A DNA stretch of 64,000 nt from Litoditis marina (GCA_964036275.1 OZ038434.1:7521060-7585059); one strand, 5' to 3'; counted from the stretch's first letter, positions 25,889-39,252 are shown. Notes: generated from the sequence alone by a model not told the origin. Numbers and translations: made by a program.

Positions 25889-28800
25889 ATGAAAGAATCT
25901 CCAGCCCCCAAGAGAATAGCAGTGATAGGTGCTGGTGCCAGCGGCCTGCCGGCAATCAAATCCGCAGTCGAAGATGGATGTGAGGTGAGTGGTCAGAATG
26001 AAGGGTGGACATTTTGACCTGTTGTTTGGTTCATTGGGTTTCATTAGTACAATTAAAATAACTGAAAATGAATTTAAAAACGTTAACTTGTAGTTTGGTT
26101 CATGTACACAGTAGATTTCTCGAATTTCACCCATATTGCAAACGATGAGAAGTCTTTCTTATAGTTCGAATTAAAAATCGATTGGGTAAACTTGAACTGG
26201 CTGTTCTATGTGTTTTTTTGCCGAAAGTACTGTCAACGTCAAATCAACACATGTACTATCCTCGAGTTTGCGAAAAACTCCAATTACCACATCAGTACCA
26301 TTAACGCTACCTTATGCGTCGTAAGTTGTTCGGCAAACACGATGTTATAAGTGTTTGACCACAGTACAAAAGGATTGAAAACATCATCAATACGGAAAAA
26401 ATTAAACGTTGTTTAGGTGGTCTGCTTCGAAAAATCGGATGATATTGGAGGTCTCTGGCGGTTCAAGCCCAACCCGTGTCCTGGTGAGTGAATTAAGTCA
26501 TGGTTTTAGGTAAAACAAATTCTGAGACCGTATTCATGAATATTCTGGAGTGATGATAATATTGTGTCTTCACACTGTTTTATAGATTTTGTATCACATC
26601 GAAACAATGAAATATTATTTCGAGACGCAGGTCGGAAAATGCCCTTCTGGGATAGTCCTCTGAATAGATGGAATTGAAAACTTTTCTGCTAATTTTGTAG
26701 CCAACAAACGAATAAATCAATACAAAACTTTCTACGAACCGTAATGGAAAACACGCTTCTTTGAAGAATGGGAAAATATTGAACTTGAACCAAAAACTTG
26801 TTTCGAGCAAAACCGCGTAAGCTATAGTCTTTTCCATTCCTACTTAGACTCCTACAGTAGGAATTTGAAACTTCCAAGCCGTTTTGCTGACTCACTTTCG
26901 ATCGGAGAAGTTGAGGAGTTTTGTACCTCATTCTCCTTATCAGGTAGAAGAAATATACGAGAGCATTCTCCATGAACTACATTTTCAGCTTCACAACAGC
27001 CTTCGGCAAGTTTGTAAGGTTACTGTAGGAGTCTCAGTAGGAATGGTGTGAACTATACAACGGGGCGAAGTTCATCTCTGTTGGCAGAAATTGATGTTCA
27101 AACAAATGAAGTACACCGAAATGAGAGTGATGCAAAAAGTAAACTTTTTTCTACTTCTTTGAACGTTTTCTTTTCTCCCTCTTTCTCTTTCCCTAGCTCT
27201 CCACTTCTTTTTCTCCACTTCATTTTCTGATTCATTTTCTATGCCCTCAGTTTTGGTCCAAAATGTGTTTTTCCTGGACCAGACCTCTTAGTGCTACTTC
27301 GCAACGAACCAGTCAACAAAACAGTCTATAGTGATAAACACTCCAGATGTTGGTTTTGAGGCCTATTAGTACATTATAACCCCCTAATAACAAAACAGAG
27401 AGGAAACTGGTATACACGTCACCTACACCTACCACTTAGGGACTAAACCCATTGAATGGTAATCACTTGGTGGTAAGAAAAATCATGACACCTTTCATCT
27501 TACAAAATATGTTAGCGTGAACCAGGATAAAAAACTGCTACTAGGTCGCCAGATCAATCTGTGAATCAATCTGTGCTGAATACAAACAATTATTATTTGG
27601 GAATTATTACTTAAAAAACTTGTTCTGTTACAGGAGAGGGTACTGTCATGAAAACAACCGTGATAAACACATCGAAAGAAATGACCGCATACAGGTGAGC
27701 TAAAAAGAATAGCGAATTTGATTGGATAGAAAACTTAGTGTAGTGAAATCAAGATTCAACTCAATTCGTGAAATTGCAGTGAATGCGGCATACATCTGAT
27801 AAATAATTTGTTTCTATTTGTTAGAGCCATGTTTGTAGTTTGGTGGTAAAGTTGGAAAAAAGTATAATTACGGATTAGACTGCACCTGTGTGAATATTAC
27901 TCATAGTTACTGTTGAACCTTACTCCCATAACCTCAGTGGCTGGAAGTATGATAGCAGTTTTCTACTATTGAATTTCCAGTGACTTTCCACCGCCAGCCG
28001 ATGCGCCCAACTTCATGCACAACTCGGAACTTCTCAAGTACTTCCGGTCTTACGCCAAGAAGTTAGTTTTGGAATGAAACTAAGCTTCAGTGGGGGGAGG
28101 GTGTGCAGAACGTTATATTTGCAACCACATCAATCCTAAACAAAATTTTGGAGTATCTATGTGCATCTTTCGATCATGTAGTTCGGTTTTAGTAAGTTGG
28201 TACCAGCGGCTCGCCTAATTTACATTCCATCCAGCTCACCTTAAAACAACGGAAAGTATGTGTATTACGATAGCCAAGAGTGAATGTGTTATTATAATAA
28301 TATGGCTTTCATAATTACATGTTTTCGTTTATAGTTTCGATCTGGTGCGTCACATCAGATTCCGCCACCAGGTGCTGAGCATCCGGAAACACGCCGAGTT
28401 CGAGAAGAGTGGAAAATGGGAGGTGGAATACCTAGATGAGGCGTGAGTTTTTATTCTAGCAAGAGGAATTGCAATTGCTCTAAATCTCTCGCTGTGTACA
28501 GTTAGTTCTACCTTGATACTGCGAACGGAAAAAAATATATAATAGTAACTGTAATAATAGCTCTCTGAGCATTCAGCAAATAGAAGAAAATCTACGTTTT
28601 CTCTTGGATAAACTGCAGAAACTTATATGTTTGAGAATAGAAGAGAGTGGCACGTTGAGCAAACTAGATAAACAAAGTTAACCGTATTGAAGTCACCAAT
28701 ATATCTACGAGGTAGTTAATTCTATGTTTTTAGAACAAACAACACCGCCACAGAAGTGTTCGATGGTGTGATGGTGTGTACTGGGCATCACACGGAGCCA

Positions 28801-31800
28801 CACTGGCCGAAACCTTTTGAGGGACAGTCGGACTTCGAAGGCAAACTCATGCACAGTCACAACTACAAGGACCACAGAGTGAGGAGAGAGATAGAGCGAG
28901 GAAGGAATAGAGGGGTGGAGAGAGGGAAAAGAGCGAGAACGAAAGATGAAAAGAGAGAAGTGAGGGAGAAAGATGATTTATAAGAGATAAAAAGAGAAAG
29001 AAGAAGAGTATGAAAGAAGTCAGGTCTAGTCATACTCAACATATTCCAGGGTTTCGAGGACCAAACAGTCGTGGTGGTTGGTATCGGCAACAGTGGCGCC
29101 GACATTGCAGTGGAACTTAGCAAAATTTGTAAAAAAGTAATTACTGTTTGTTTCTATATTATTTGTGAATTGTTTATTATCACGTGTTATCATCATTTTT
29201 CAATAAGGACAATTGTGAATGAACTGATTTACATTGTGTAATATTATGTTTGTAGGTCTACCTTGCGACGCGATCGGGATCGTGGGTTATGAACAGAGTT
29301 TGGGACGGCGGGGAGCCAGCTGATCTGGCCTATCTCAGCAGGTAAAATCATTGCATAAATGAAATAAACTGAAAGTTCAGGCAATCGTTTTTCAGAGTAG
29401 AAAATTCTTAGTTTTGCTATTGTATTTTATTTGTGGTGTCTTCGAATAGTCTGCATTGCGGTACACTGTGGTGTCTTCCAGCAACATATACGACAATAAC
29501 CTATACATTCTAACATAAACAGTTACACATGGCCTCACGTGTATGGTGACGTACTTTCTGAGTGTTTTCATTTGAACCGTGACTTTTCACCAATTCGTAA
29601 TGTTTTCGTACCAGAAATTCTATTCACTCTGAAAATATTTTACCCAAAAATTAAAAAAAATCTATTTTTAGAGTCATGTTCGGTCTGAAGAAGTATGCAC
29701 CATGGCGACTACAAAACTGGGCTGTGGAAAAGAAACTCAACAACAGGTACTCTATATGACTTTATCAACCTCTAACCCCATTATATTTTCACCTTCATTC
29801 CTCACGTAAACTGTTCACCGTTTGGCAGAATGTGACAACAGAAGTCACAAGTCCGTTCGTATGAGTAGACACTTCCAAGTTGTTGTTTAGCCTGGGATTC
29901 CTTACGGTTTGTTCTGCGATATGTTCTTTAGAAAAGACTCCCCTAATCAAATCACTTGAGAATTTCAGTGTTCAGTGTTTTCAATTTCAACTAGACTTTT
30001 AGACCACCACTGGTTCATTTCATCGTCGCAAGTGTTTAAAAATAGATCCAATGTTCAGTTGCGATCTATGAATCTTGTTGGTTCGTTTACAAATATTCCT
30101 TTCCAGATTCGACCACGGTCGTTTCGGTCTCCGCCCAAAACACCGGGTTCTCGCTGCCCATGTGACCATCAACGATGAGCTGCCCAACAGAATCATCTCG
30201 GGAACTGTCGTGGTTGGTTTATTATTTGATTGGGTTTGTGAAGCACATAGTAACATTTTTTAGTGAAAATTCGTTTTTTCCTGCTCTGAAAGATGTGTCT
30301 TGCTGTACCTTGCTACGTGTTCTTGAATGTTCGGTCCACAGCACTCATTTACCTATAAAACACTAGTATTATTGAGAAGTCACTTAAAAAGTACTGCCAA
30401 TGTGTGAATTGAAACTTTTCTGAGAATGACATTTTCAACCACTTTTACTGTGCTTCACAATAATCTATGTGATTGATGATTTCGTCTTCTGTTTCAGGTG
30501 AAACCAAACATCGGGTCTTTCACGAAGACGGGGGTTCGCTTCGAAGATGGCAGCCTGGTGGAGACTGTGGACACCGTGAGTGTTCCTTCCAATATAGTCG
30601 TCGCCAACGGAAAGGCGGGAGGATACTGTATATCTCACTTTCCGCTGTGTACGCACACATGTCTTCGATTCCAAAGCTGGCCGGTTGTGTGCTCTAATAG
30701 AGTAGTGGTTAGCGCCCTGCTACGAAACTTTTGCTCGCAGGTTCGATTCCGGGGAGAGACAGAAATTTATAAATTTGGCACCCACTATACAATAGCTGTC
30801 CTCTTATTTCGAATGACAGTTTTCCCGACAACACTCAAGTTTTGTAAAACTTTTCCTTTTGTTGTGCAGATATGGGATGGTAGGGTCTTACAAAAATGAA
30901 TATATTTTCAAACGCCCTTACACGATGAACTTTTCCGTTGGCTCGTTGCCAGAGTTCACTTGAGTAAGTAGAGAATGAAAAAGGTATGTTCTCCTGTGAC
31001 CATGCCCGTTTTTATTTTCAGGTCATTTTCGCCACGGGTTTCTCGTTTGGATTCCCTCTGGTCGAGGACGGAAACCTGATTCCGGTGATAGACAACGAGG
31101 TCGAACTCTACCAGTACATGTACCCACCCACGCTGTCACCTCAGGTATTAGAACATTCAAAGTAGCACCAGATAATATTCATAATCTACCTTACAACCCA
31201 GATATTTTTTCATGTCGTAGCAAATACGTCATCTTCTACGGAGTGCCGTCATAACTTTGAGATAGAAATGATGGTTCCTTTTTCTTTTTCCTCGTCTCTA
31301 TGTCTCTCTCTCTCTCTCTCTTTCTCAGGTTCTTTTCTCCTCAGTTTTGAGTTAGTTTTTTTCCAGAATTCCCTGGCCGTGATTGGTCTTATCCAACCGA
31401 CTGGCTCCATTATGCCCATCTCGGAGATGCAGACTCGTCTCTTCATGGGAGCTATGATGGTTTGTTTTAATATTTGTTATCATAGAACGAATCTATTCCA
31501 CCCATTTCTCTAACAAAGAGGTCTAGTTCTCATCATTTCTACATGAACTCCTACAGTACGAACTTGGATGAAATTACTATACTTTCGAACGAACGCATTG
31601 ATCAAAACCTAAAAAAATTTATTTTTCGTTATAAGCCAGTGGTATGCGATAGTTGTTTACTGAAAACCGTAGTTTTTACTGAAAACCCAGGTTTTTCAAA
31701 ATTAAACTTTTTCAGGGATACGTCAAGTTACCGGACCGTAAAGCCATGGAGAAGAATATCATGAGCAAGAAAAGCATCATGTCTAAGGAGTTCGTAGCCA

Positions 31801-32658
31801 GCAGAAGACACACTATTCAGGTGAATAAATTCAGGTCTTCTGCGCTACTTTTTAGTGGAAAAGCTTCGTTCTGGCAGGTTTGAGAATGATGACAATGTAC
31901 TATACATCAATCGGTATTACAATCGATATTATTCATTTTGATTGTCACTGTACTTTTTTAGCGTATTCGTGACCTTTAAATTCCCAACTTCTCATATAGA
32001 TTATTCAATGAAATAATGTTTAACCTATGATGAAATATATTGTTTCAGGTATATTACGTGGAGTACATGGACGAGGTGGCCGCTCTACTCGGCTGTATTC
32101 CCTCTGTTGCCCTGCGTTTCTTCCACGATCCCCGACTAGCCGCCTGTCTTCTCTTCGAAGGACTCGTCCCCTATCAGTATCGCCTCACTGTACGTTTTCA
32201 CACAGCAAAATACAATAAGTTTTCTTCGGAATAACTTGCTTCAAAAATAGCAAATGCCGTTACCAAGTTTAGTACTGCTCAACAATTTGTTATAGAAGAT
32301 GATCATTTTTTTGTGCTGTTGATAGCTATCGATATGCAATCAAACTAAGATGAAAGATGCACTTCAATACTTTTGCAACTTTTGCGACTCAATTTATTTT
32401 TCAAGCGTCAACAGTTGTTTTCATAATTCACAACTATTGAGGAACAAGAATTACCATGTTTTCTTTCCTATAATGTTTATGTTTGGTTTGACTGTTCTGT
32501 TTTCTCAGGGTCCTCATAGTTGGGAGGGAGCTCGAGAGGCGATCGTCACCTTTGAAGAGAGAGTTTTCAACGCCACCCGCACCAGGAAAACCAAAGAGAC
32601 AATGAAGAGTAAACCTACCTCTAAGTCTCTAAACGTATTCCGTCTTCTTCAACACTGA
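25889..32658 (+). CDS. Flavin-containing monooxygenase (FMO)
   Basis: Sixteen exons: 25889-25984, 26417-26483, 27634-27694, 27981-28061, 28335-28442, 28734-28878, 29050-29136, 29256-29341, 29672-29746, 30107-30212, 30498-30575, 31022-31144, 31367-31459, 31716-31820, 32049-32189 and 32509-32658. They total 1602 nt and encode 533 aa, the usual FMO length. FAD is bound by GAGASG (residues 14-19) and [11 protein letters not shown]. The FMO signature FxGxxxHxxxY is at 172-182, the NADPH-binding GIGNSG at 197-202, and ATGFSFGFP near 334 matches the family's ATGY motif. FMOs oxygenate soft nucleophilic S and N atoms at the endoplasmic reticulum; in C. elegans fmo-2 links stress to lifespan, but orthology is not established here. 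The C-terminus lacks the hydrophobic tail of mammalian FMOs. The start is 3 nt behind a TTCCAG acceptor. Confidence 0.96.
26823..27057 (+). mobile_element. MITE family B, full copy in FMO intron 2
   Basis: A 235-bp element whose left end TATAGTCTTTTCCATTCC and right end (reverse complement TATAGTTCACACCATTCC) continue as matching CTACTnAGACTCCTACAGTA repeats of about 40 bp. It appears to be flanked by TA. It has no coding capacity. Confidence 0.85.
28865..29000 (+). repeat. Purine-rich low-complexity tract in FMO intron 6
   Basis: A run of GAGAGAG, GAAAGA and GGAGAG words starts right at the exon 6 donor. It produces overlapping ORFs on both strands that are artefacts. Confidence 0.8.
29764..29890 (+). 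repeat. 127-bp dispersed repeat in FMO intron 9, inverted partner in the ZP gene
   Basis: It is nearly identical (a handful of differences) to the reverse complement of 33453-33580. It starts ATCAACCTCTAACCCC and ends CCAAGTTGTTGTTTAG. No terminal inverted repeat is obvious. Confidence 0.85.
30691..30764 (+). repeat. tRNA-like sequence in FMO intron 11
   Basis: A box-A-like TAGAGTAGTGGTTAGCGC is followed by a perfect box-B-like GGTTCGATTCC. The acceptor stem pairs poorly, so it is probably a tRNA-derived retroposon or pseudogene rather than a working tRNA. Confidence 0.55.
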
Positions 32659-33129
32659 AGCTGTTACACAAGCATTACCATGTTTTCTCTCTATCACCTT
32701 GTATGAGATTGTAGAAGTCACGTTTTTTTCAAGCAAACCTGAAAAATTTATTAAATGCTATGTAATGTACATATCCGTAGAACCGTGTAGTTTTGTGTCA
32801 TCTTCACACCATTCGGTGCTCATTTTTATCACATGATTGGTCCATTTGAAAATGAGCTTTTCTCCATTTTTGTCGCCCAATTGTATAGGGATGAGTGAGG
32901 CCTGTTAATATAAATAACTATATTCTTCATGAACAAGTATTATATCACAAACGCACAGTACGATTTAGTTGGAAAAAAAACTATCATATTATATTATTTC
33001 CCGACCAGAGAAAAAGTCTTGTTTTCTTTTCCATTTTGTTTTCGATAAAGTATTATTTTCGTCCCGTTTTCTCGTAACTTGATATGAAAACAGGTAAAAT
33101 TTGCATTTTTATTATTATAATTATCATTA

Positions 33130-36100
33130 TTAGGAAGCATATTTGGCAGTATCGATTTCATCTTTGGAGAGCGGGAGAGCAGAAATTTTCTTCGAGCGCT
33201 TTTTACTCGACGAACAGCTTTCCGTACCGGGAGAGTGGTTGAACACGTACGTGTGAATTCTGGATAAATATGAGACTACTAAAATACAAATGAGGCAGAA
33301 TAGAGAAAGGGCTCCGGCCAGTAGGGAAATTGTCATCGGCGACAGACACACTGAGAACGACGATTTGAACTGAAATTAGGGAATGCTGGAATGCTTGATT
33401 ATGCTTAATTCGGTTTAGTCCAATAGTTTAGTATTGATTGGATGTGAATTTCACTAAAAAACAACTTGGAAGTGTCTACTCATACGAACGGACTTGTGAC
33501 TTCTGTTGTCACATTCTGCCAAACGGTGAACAGTTTACGTGAGGAATGAAGGTGAAAATATAATGGGGTTAGGGGTTGATAATTAGTGTCTTTGTTGCAA
33601 TGATTCTCGGTACTAGCACACTTTCGCTCCGAGTTCAGGGGAACACCAGGAATTGAACTCAATTGAACCTTTCAAAAAGAACGAACAAAATTGTTAAAGT
33701 ACGGTTTTCTAACTATAACCCTTTTCAAAAGAGGCAGTTAACTGACCTTTGAACTTTGTTTGACATCGACCACTTCCTTGATTTTATCCAACCCGGTCTC
33801 GCTGACCACGGCTTCCTTCATGCTGTCCACCATGTTAATTGATGCAGCCACATCCAAGGAACCACTTTCGGCAGAAGCTGGAACATTTCCGCTAATCTGT
33901 TATTCTTGTGAATACAAATCACCTTTTCATCAAGCACGAAAACCACAGAAATTATGAAATTCTGATCAAGTCGTGTGACTCACGTAGGTCGTTGACTATA
34001 ACTAAGCTGTAGTTTGGATTTACACCCACCAAACTACACAACACAGCAACCTTGATTAACACGTAGCGTTTTAGCTTTCCTCTCAAACATGTGCAATGAT
34101 CAATTTTTCAGAACAAGTGATAAAATTAGTTATATAATGTGGTCTTCCAACCTCTGATACTCCTTCTCTTGCGCAATAGTCCGTGGCCGATCTCCTCATC
34201 TCGTTCGCACACTGGTGGCACCATGCCGTCACACTGACCGTTTGCGCGGGAGCAAATCTGAAAGCAAGAGGTAGAAAATTGCGTCATCAAGCATTAAACA
34301 GGTGAACAAACCTAACACAAGTACACCTTCCATTTCTTGGAGCTCACTCGCAACTGATACATCAAAAGGAAATAGATTTAAAATAAATACATCTGCATAA
34401 GGGTACAAATGTGATTTGCCAACGTTTCCAATACAACGTTTTTTTAAACGTCACATCAGGAAAACGGAAAGGAGTGAGTTATTTGATCTGTGTTTTTCAT
34501 TATTTCGTGGAACAAGAAGATTCGAGAGTAATTGACAAACCTCAACTGTACACTCGTAGTTCAAGACGTTGGTGTCACTGAACTTGTATCCGTAGGTTTC
34601 TGCCACAGCCTAGAAAGTGTGAAATGTTCTTCTATTCATCTGTATTCAGTGAATGTTGCATTTGTTCATCATTGAAGAACGATAAAAAAATACATTAAGA
34701 GTAGCTATATATATACGATTATGTATAGTTAGGTGATATATATTATACCCGTTTTGGACACGGTAGTGTCAATGTTCTGAGAAGCGAATATCTAAACAAG
34801 ATACTGCGCAACTGCGTACAATTGATCTAACTTGGTTCTCTTTTAATTGACATTGATCCACAAAATAGGCACTCACGGTGTTTTCCACGTTGTCGTACAC
34901 CACATCTGGCTGAATCACTGGATCTATAGCACAACCATCGATGTCTAGCTGAAAGCAGAGAATTCCGTTCAATTGTTTCTTCAGCGCATTTTAATGAGTT
35001 TATTTGCATGAACATATAACTGTAACATTAAAACATCTCATGAAATTGGTTGTTTGTAAGAAGCTTTGAAAATGCTCCGAGACAAAAAATCGGTGAGAAC
35101 TTTGCCAGAGGCCGTATGCATGAAACAACCCGGCCCGGGATGTTTCATGCATACGGCCTCAGAATAAAGCAATCATTTGACATGTGCCTGATAAATAGAT
35201 CAGAATTGGTCTCTCACCAGATCGAATCTGAATCCCCTCCCATCTGTGACGTGGCAGGAGTGTACTAGGAAGCCCTTCTCTGGTGCATCACACTGCCAGA
35301 CGTGGAAGATACGCTCACCGACTTCACCGTAGCTACAACATAGATCGATGAAACGTAATAAATGTAGCGTTCTCTATGCTGTTTTGATATAGCCACGCTT
35401 TTACCCATTCAGTAGGTTTTTGATTTATTTATTCACATGCAAGCATGTGATATACTAGCTAAACCAGGGGGCTCTGGTTGTGACAAAGCATTAGAGTCCT
35501 ATGATGAATCTTGTAAGTTAAGACGTTTCAAGTTAGTGCGCGGCTAATTCATCGGTTATAAATGCTTCGTGGTAAACAGTCAGTTTCAGAAAATCTCAGA
35601 CTAAAAAACTTATGTACTCACACAACGGGTGGTCCGTCTGCGGAGCCACTTCGGATAGAATAGGTACAGGTGGGCATGTTGACGGTGTTCAATAGTTCTG
35701 TCGTGCCAATGCCGCCAACCTCTGGAATTGAAACTTAGATGCTTTCCAATATCCTTTTACAAATAGCTTCTTATACTATGTACTTTGCACTGCCCCGCTC
35801 TGTTTTAAACTCTATTCTGTTGATTCTCGGTCGTGCTCCGTAAAATATGGCGCGTGTAGATCAATCTACAACGAATATGACGAATTTCTGTTAAGAAAAC
35901 TTTGCTTGGAGGATTAAACCGTTCAATACATTGAAATTATGTGGCTCACCATCGTGCAACTTCCAACAAAACATTTCTATCAGATATCGGAGATTTTGAG
36001 TAGTTGGCTTCAACACCAGGCTCCACACCACTAGTGGCAATTCAGAGCTAATGTCTAAGCAAGACTTATAGACAGATACCCTCAAACGACTACTCACGTA

Positions 36101-37244
36101 TCTGGTTTGTGAGCCTCTTTTGACTTCTGAAGAAACAGATGCATCTGAAGGCGCGGTCTGCCCTCGTCACAAACGTTCCGTGAAAAGACACGACAATCGT
36201 CAATGAAAACATGAGGCCCTTGAAATATTGAACTCTGAACTAATTGGCATGATCAGGATGGTTCACAGTTAATGCAAGGTTGTGCCCGAGGTTTCTTTTT
36301 CGCATTCTATTGAATTATATTTTCCGTGAAACTTGGCCCAGCAAGCACAATAAAACAAGGTAGGTGTATGTTCTCAAGAGACACAGGTCACCAACTGTTT
36401 ATCCACTACGAAATAGCACATAGAACTCTCTTGAAACAGTTTAGATAGGAATAATAAGTAAACCAATGTAGGTAAATACCTCCATTTTGCCCGTGACTCG
36501 ATGACGCTGCATTGTACAGTCTCCGTTGTTGACCTCCATCGACATTCTTCAAGTAAAATAATTTACAATATAATTTTACAAAGCGGAAACTAGGATATAC
36601 AACATTTTGCCCAATTTTTCTTGCTTAAACTACTGAATCAGTGTACTCGTCTATTATGAACTTTCATTTACATTTTACGTAACAAAAACAAATCATCTAC
36701 ACAAAATCCGGAAGATAAGCATAGTTAACTCAGTGTTGACGCTCTACGCCAACAAACCCGAAAACTAAAAACGTTCTGAGTTCTGACCTGCTCATGTTTG
36801 TGTTATCGATGAATGCCTTGCTGCATCTATCGTCGTCGGATAGCCCCTGCACGTAGACTCGGCCAGAAAATGGTTTCTTCGTCTTGAACGTCAATCCCAC
36901 CAGGGTATCCTCACAGTCCACCTGCAACAGTTGCATCTACTCTCACAATCGAGCTAAGTCGAGAGTCATGTGAAACAAACGTTAAGACTAAACATGCAGC
37001 CGCGATCTAATCTTCGCTCAAGTGAACTATTTTTAAGCTGAATGAAGGGGCTAGTAGAACGTGGACAAGTCTGACGTCCTTTCGAATCTATTCCAAAAGT
37101 GTTTTTCCGTTGACTGTTTTTCTCACACCTATGCAAGTTGACATTCTGTATTACCGTTGGTTCCCCCACGATCTCATTGTCAATCGGGAACTCGCAAACT
37201 GACGTTTGGACGAACACTAAAAGGACCGCCACAGTTCGCCACAT
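33130..37244 (-). CDS. Cuticlin-like ZP-domain membrane protein, with one apparent frameshift
   Basis: Eleven exons: 37244-37155, 36921-36788, 36546-36480, 36218-36098, 35721-35622, 35332-35218, 34948-34877, 34610-34541, 34257-34152, 33877-33747 and 33369-33130; about 414 aa. A signal peptide (1-17) is followed by a ZP domain starting at VDCEDTLVGLTFKT, with TIVVSFHGTFVT, MPTCTYSIRSGSADGPPV and HVWQCDAPEKGF matching nematode cuticlins. Downstream are a furin-like site RKRR (about 285-288), a transmembrane helix (about 347-369) and a short Lys-rich tail. Such proteins are cleaved from the membrane and polymerise in the cuticle, for example in alae. Exon 8 carries one base too many: its frame reads YGYKFSDTNVL and then hits a stop, while exon 9 needs the frame one base back. 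All other junctions agree. The start is 1 nt behind a TTCCAG acceptor. Confidence 0.9.
33453..33580 (-). repeat. Inverted partner of the 127-bp repeat, in the last intron of the ZP gene
   Basis: It matches 29764-29890 in reverse complement almost base for base. The two copies lie 3.6 kb apart in neighbouring genes of opposite orientation. Confidence 0.85.
35108..35160. repeat. Perfect 20-bp hairpin in an intron of the ZP gene
   Basis: The arms are 35108-35127 and 35160-35141 (GAGGCCGTATGCATGAAACA and its exact complement) around a 13-nt GC-rich loop. It lies in the intron between the exons ending at 35218 and starting at 34948. It is too short for a typical miRNA precursor. Confidence 0.85.
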
Positions 37245-39252
37245 TCTGGAATATGTAAATTAAACTTAAAATGAAATGAGTATTTGCTCCTTATTGAGAG
37301 TATAACGAATGTACAACTTCACATCCAAATGTACATACAACCGTTTCATGAGAAAACATGACAGTTCAACAACAAGTTCAAAATGCACGTTTATTAGAGT
37401 TTTGCATCTTTATGAAACACCGAAAAATAATAATATACGCTAGTCACTACATACTCCAGTGAATTTGAGGTGTATTAATGTCTGTATAATTTCGAGCTCG
37501 AAACGTCGTTTTGAGCTGAACGGTGGGATAAACTTGATGACAAGATCGTATGTAAAACTAGCATGGTCATTTTAATTCTTTTAGAACTTCCGAACTGAAA
37601 CTGAAAATAATTTTGAAACGGACAGAAACATCAAATGTATAATTTTATAGAATACATACACCCAATTATAGTTTGTTTCATTCATTTGTAGACATTGTTT
37701 CTCGCTAATTTTGAAGGAGAAAAACAATACTGAAAACTATTTGAAGTTATTGTAGTGTATAGGCTATTGTTATGTACATAAAAATCTGGAAGCTCTCGAA
37801 AAACTCGTTGTATAGCCGAAAACAGCCTGTGTGTTTTCAATGAAATACGGTAAGTGTCAACAAGCGTCTGGAACGGAGTATAGGTACCCGGCTGTCACAT
37901 ATTGCAATATATGCGCGGGGTATCATTTATGCCATCTTATGTTTTCGTGTACCTTTTCCTGGGATAATCATCTCCGTTGCACTGATTTATGCGATTATAA
38001 TCATAAGAAACACACATGCATAATAACAGGCGAAAGAATTTACTCTGATTCCCCCATTTGTAGTTCTTTATAAAAGCGGGACTAAAATGCAAATTGTACT
38101 TCGAGCGGCAGACAAATCTGACTTTTGTGTTCACTTTCTTTAGATATTCAAAAAAACTCAAATGTTTTTCACATATTCACAAAACTTCTGTGGCCAAACG
38201 ATAGGATGTTCCCTGATTTGACTTGCTAAATAACGCGGCAACAACTATGCAGCTCAAACTGCAGTTAAACCACACATTGTGGCTGTTTCGGATGAAACAT
38301 TCTTCAAACAAATGTACGAGCTGTACGAGCTGTCTATAGAACATCTACCATACTCTGTAGGAAAAAATTCGCAATCTCCAAATCAAGGTTTTTCAACATT
38401 TTTCACAACCTAAACACATTAATCCTCTGTTTTTCTCTCGGTTTTTGTCAGAAATGTACCGGATGTAGCACAATCAGTGATATTTTTCTATAAGAATGTC
38501 TGGTGACAGCAATCAGAAACTATTCATCAGAAAGTGTGACGTACGAAAACATTTAAGAAAATCTGTTATGATCATTTTAAAACAAACTAATTAGGACAGC
38601 ATCTGATTAGAAAACAACGAAATTTCGAAAATAAATGACTGCTCAAAACAACCGGCAATAAAGATCATTGTGTGAATGTTCACAGAACTGAAACCTCAAG
38701 AAACAAATTATTTATCAACAAACCCCTATGAAAAAGTGACATCAATTGAAATACCGCCTATGGGCGAAACAAAAAATGGACAGACGCGTAGCGTTCCGTT
38801 GTGTTTGTAGTTTGATCCTCGCATTTTGGAAAAAGTTCTTACTTCATGTGTTCAGGAATCAATTTACAAACACAAAATGTTCTAGAACAAAACCAATATT
38901 TGTATATATTAGATGTATTCCTAGAACAAAGAATATTCAATCTGAGGACGTGCCGCGGAACGAACTGTTGAATCGTTCGATGAAGGAAGCACTCATGCCG
39001 ATGCACCGAACTTGGAACTGATTGTTTTTGCCCAACTGACGTCTGAATATTCAAAATGAAATGAAAACTGTGTTTACTGGAACTACTGAGGTTTTAAAAC
39101 TGGAGCTTATTGTAGCCAGAAATAGACTCAGAACTGATGAGATTTTGTTCATGAGGTTAATGTCAAAGTTCGGACGTGTCAGTATTTTTTTACTCAGTCA
39201 AATGAATAGCAACGTCAAACCTTGGTAACATATAAGATTCCGAAATGGGAAA
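37245..39252. other. Intergenic stretch with one possible coding exon
   Basis: Mostly AT-rich. The only coding-like piece is a plus-strand frame about 38930-39020, reading SEDVPRNELLNRSMKEALMP and ending in TGA with GC-rich third positions. I could not find a convincing partner exon. The phrase GTGTTTGTAGTTTGATCC at 38800-38817 recurs near 49500 and so belongs to a dispersed repeat. Confidence 0.35.

Noticed and set aside
30691..30764. Functional tRNA gene inside an FMO intron
   Set aside because: It has a good box B but an unpaired acceptor stem; a tRNA-derived relic is more likely.
37831..38073. 80-codon Cys-rich plus-strand ORF
   Set aside because: AT-rich codons, no signal peptide, no splice partners and no regular cysteine spacing.
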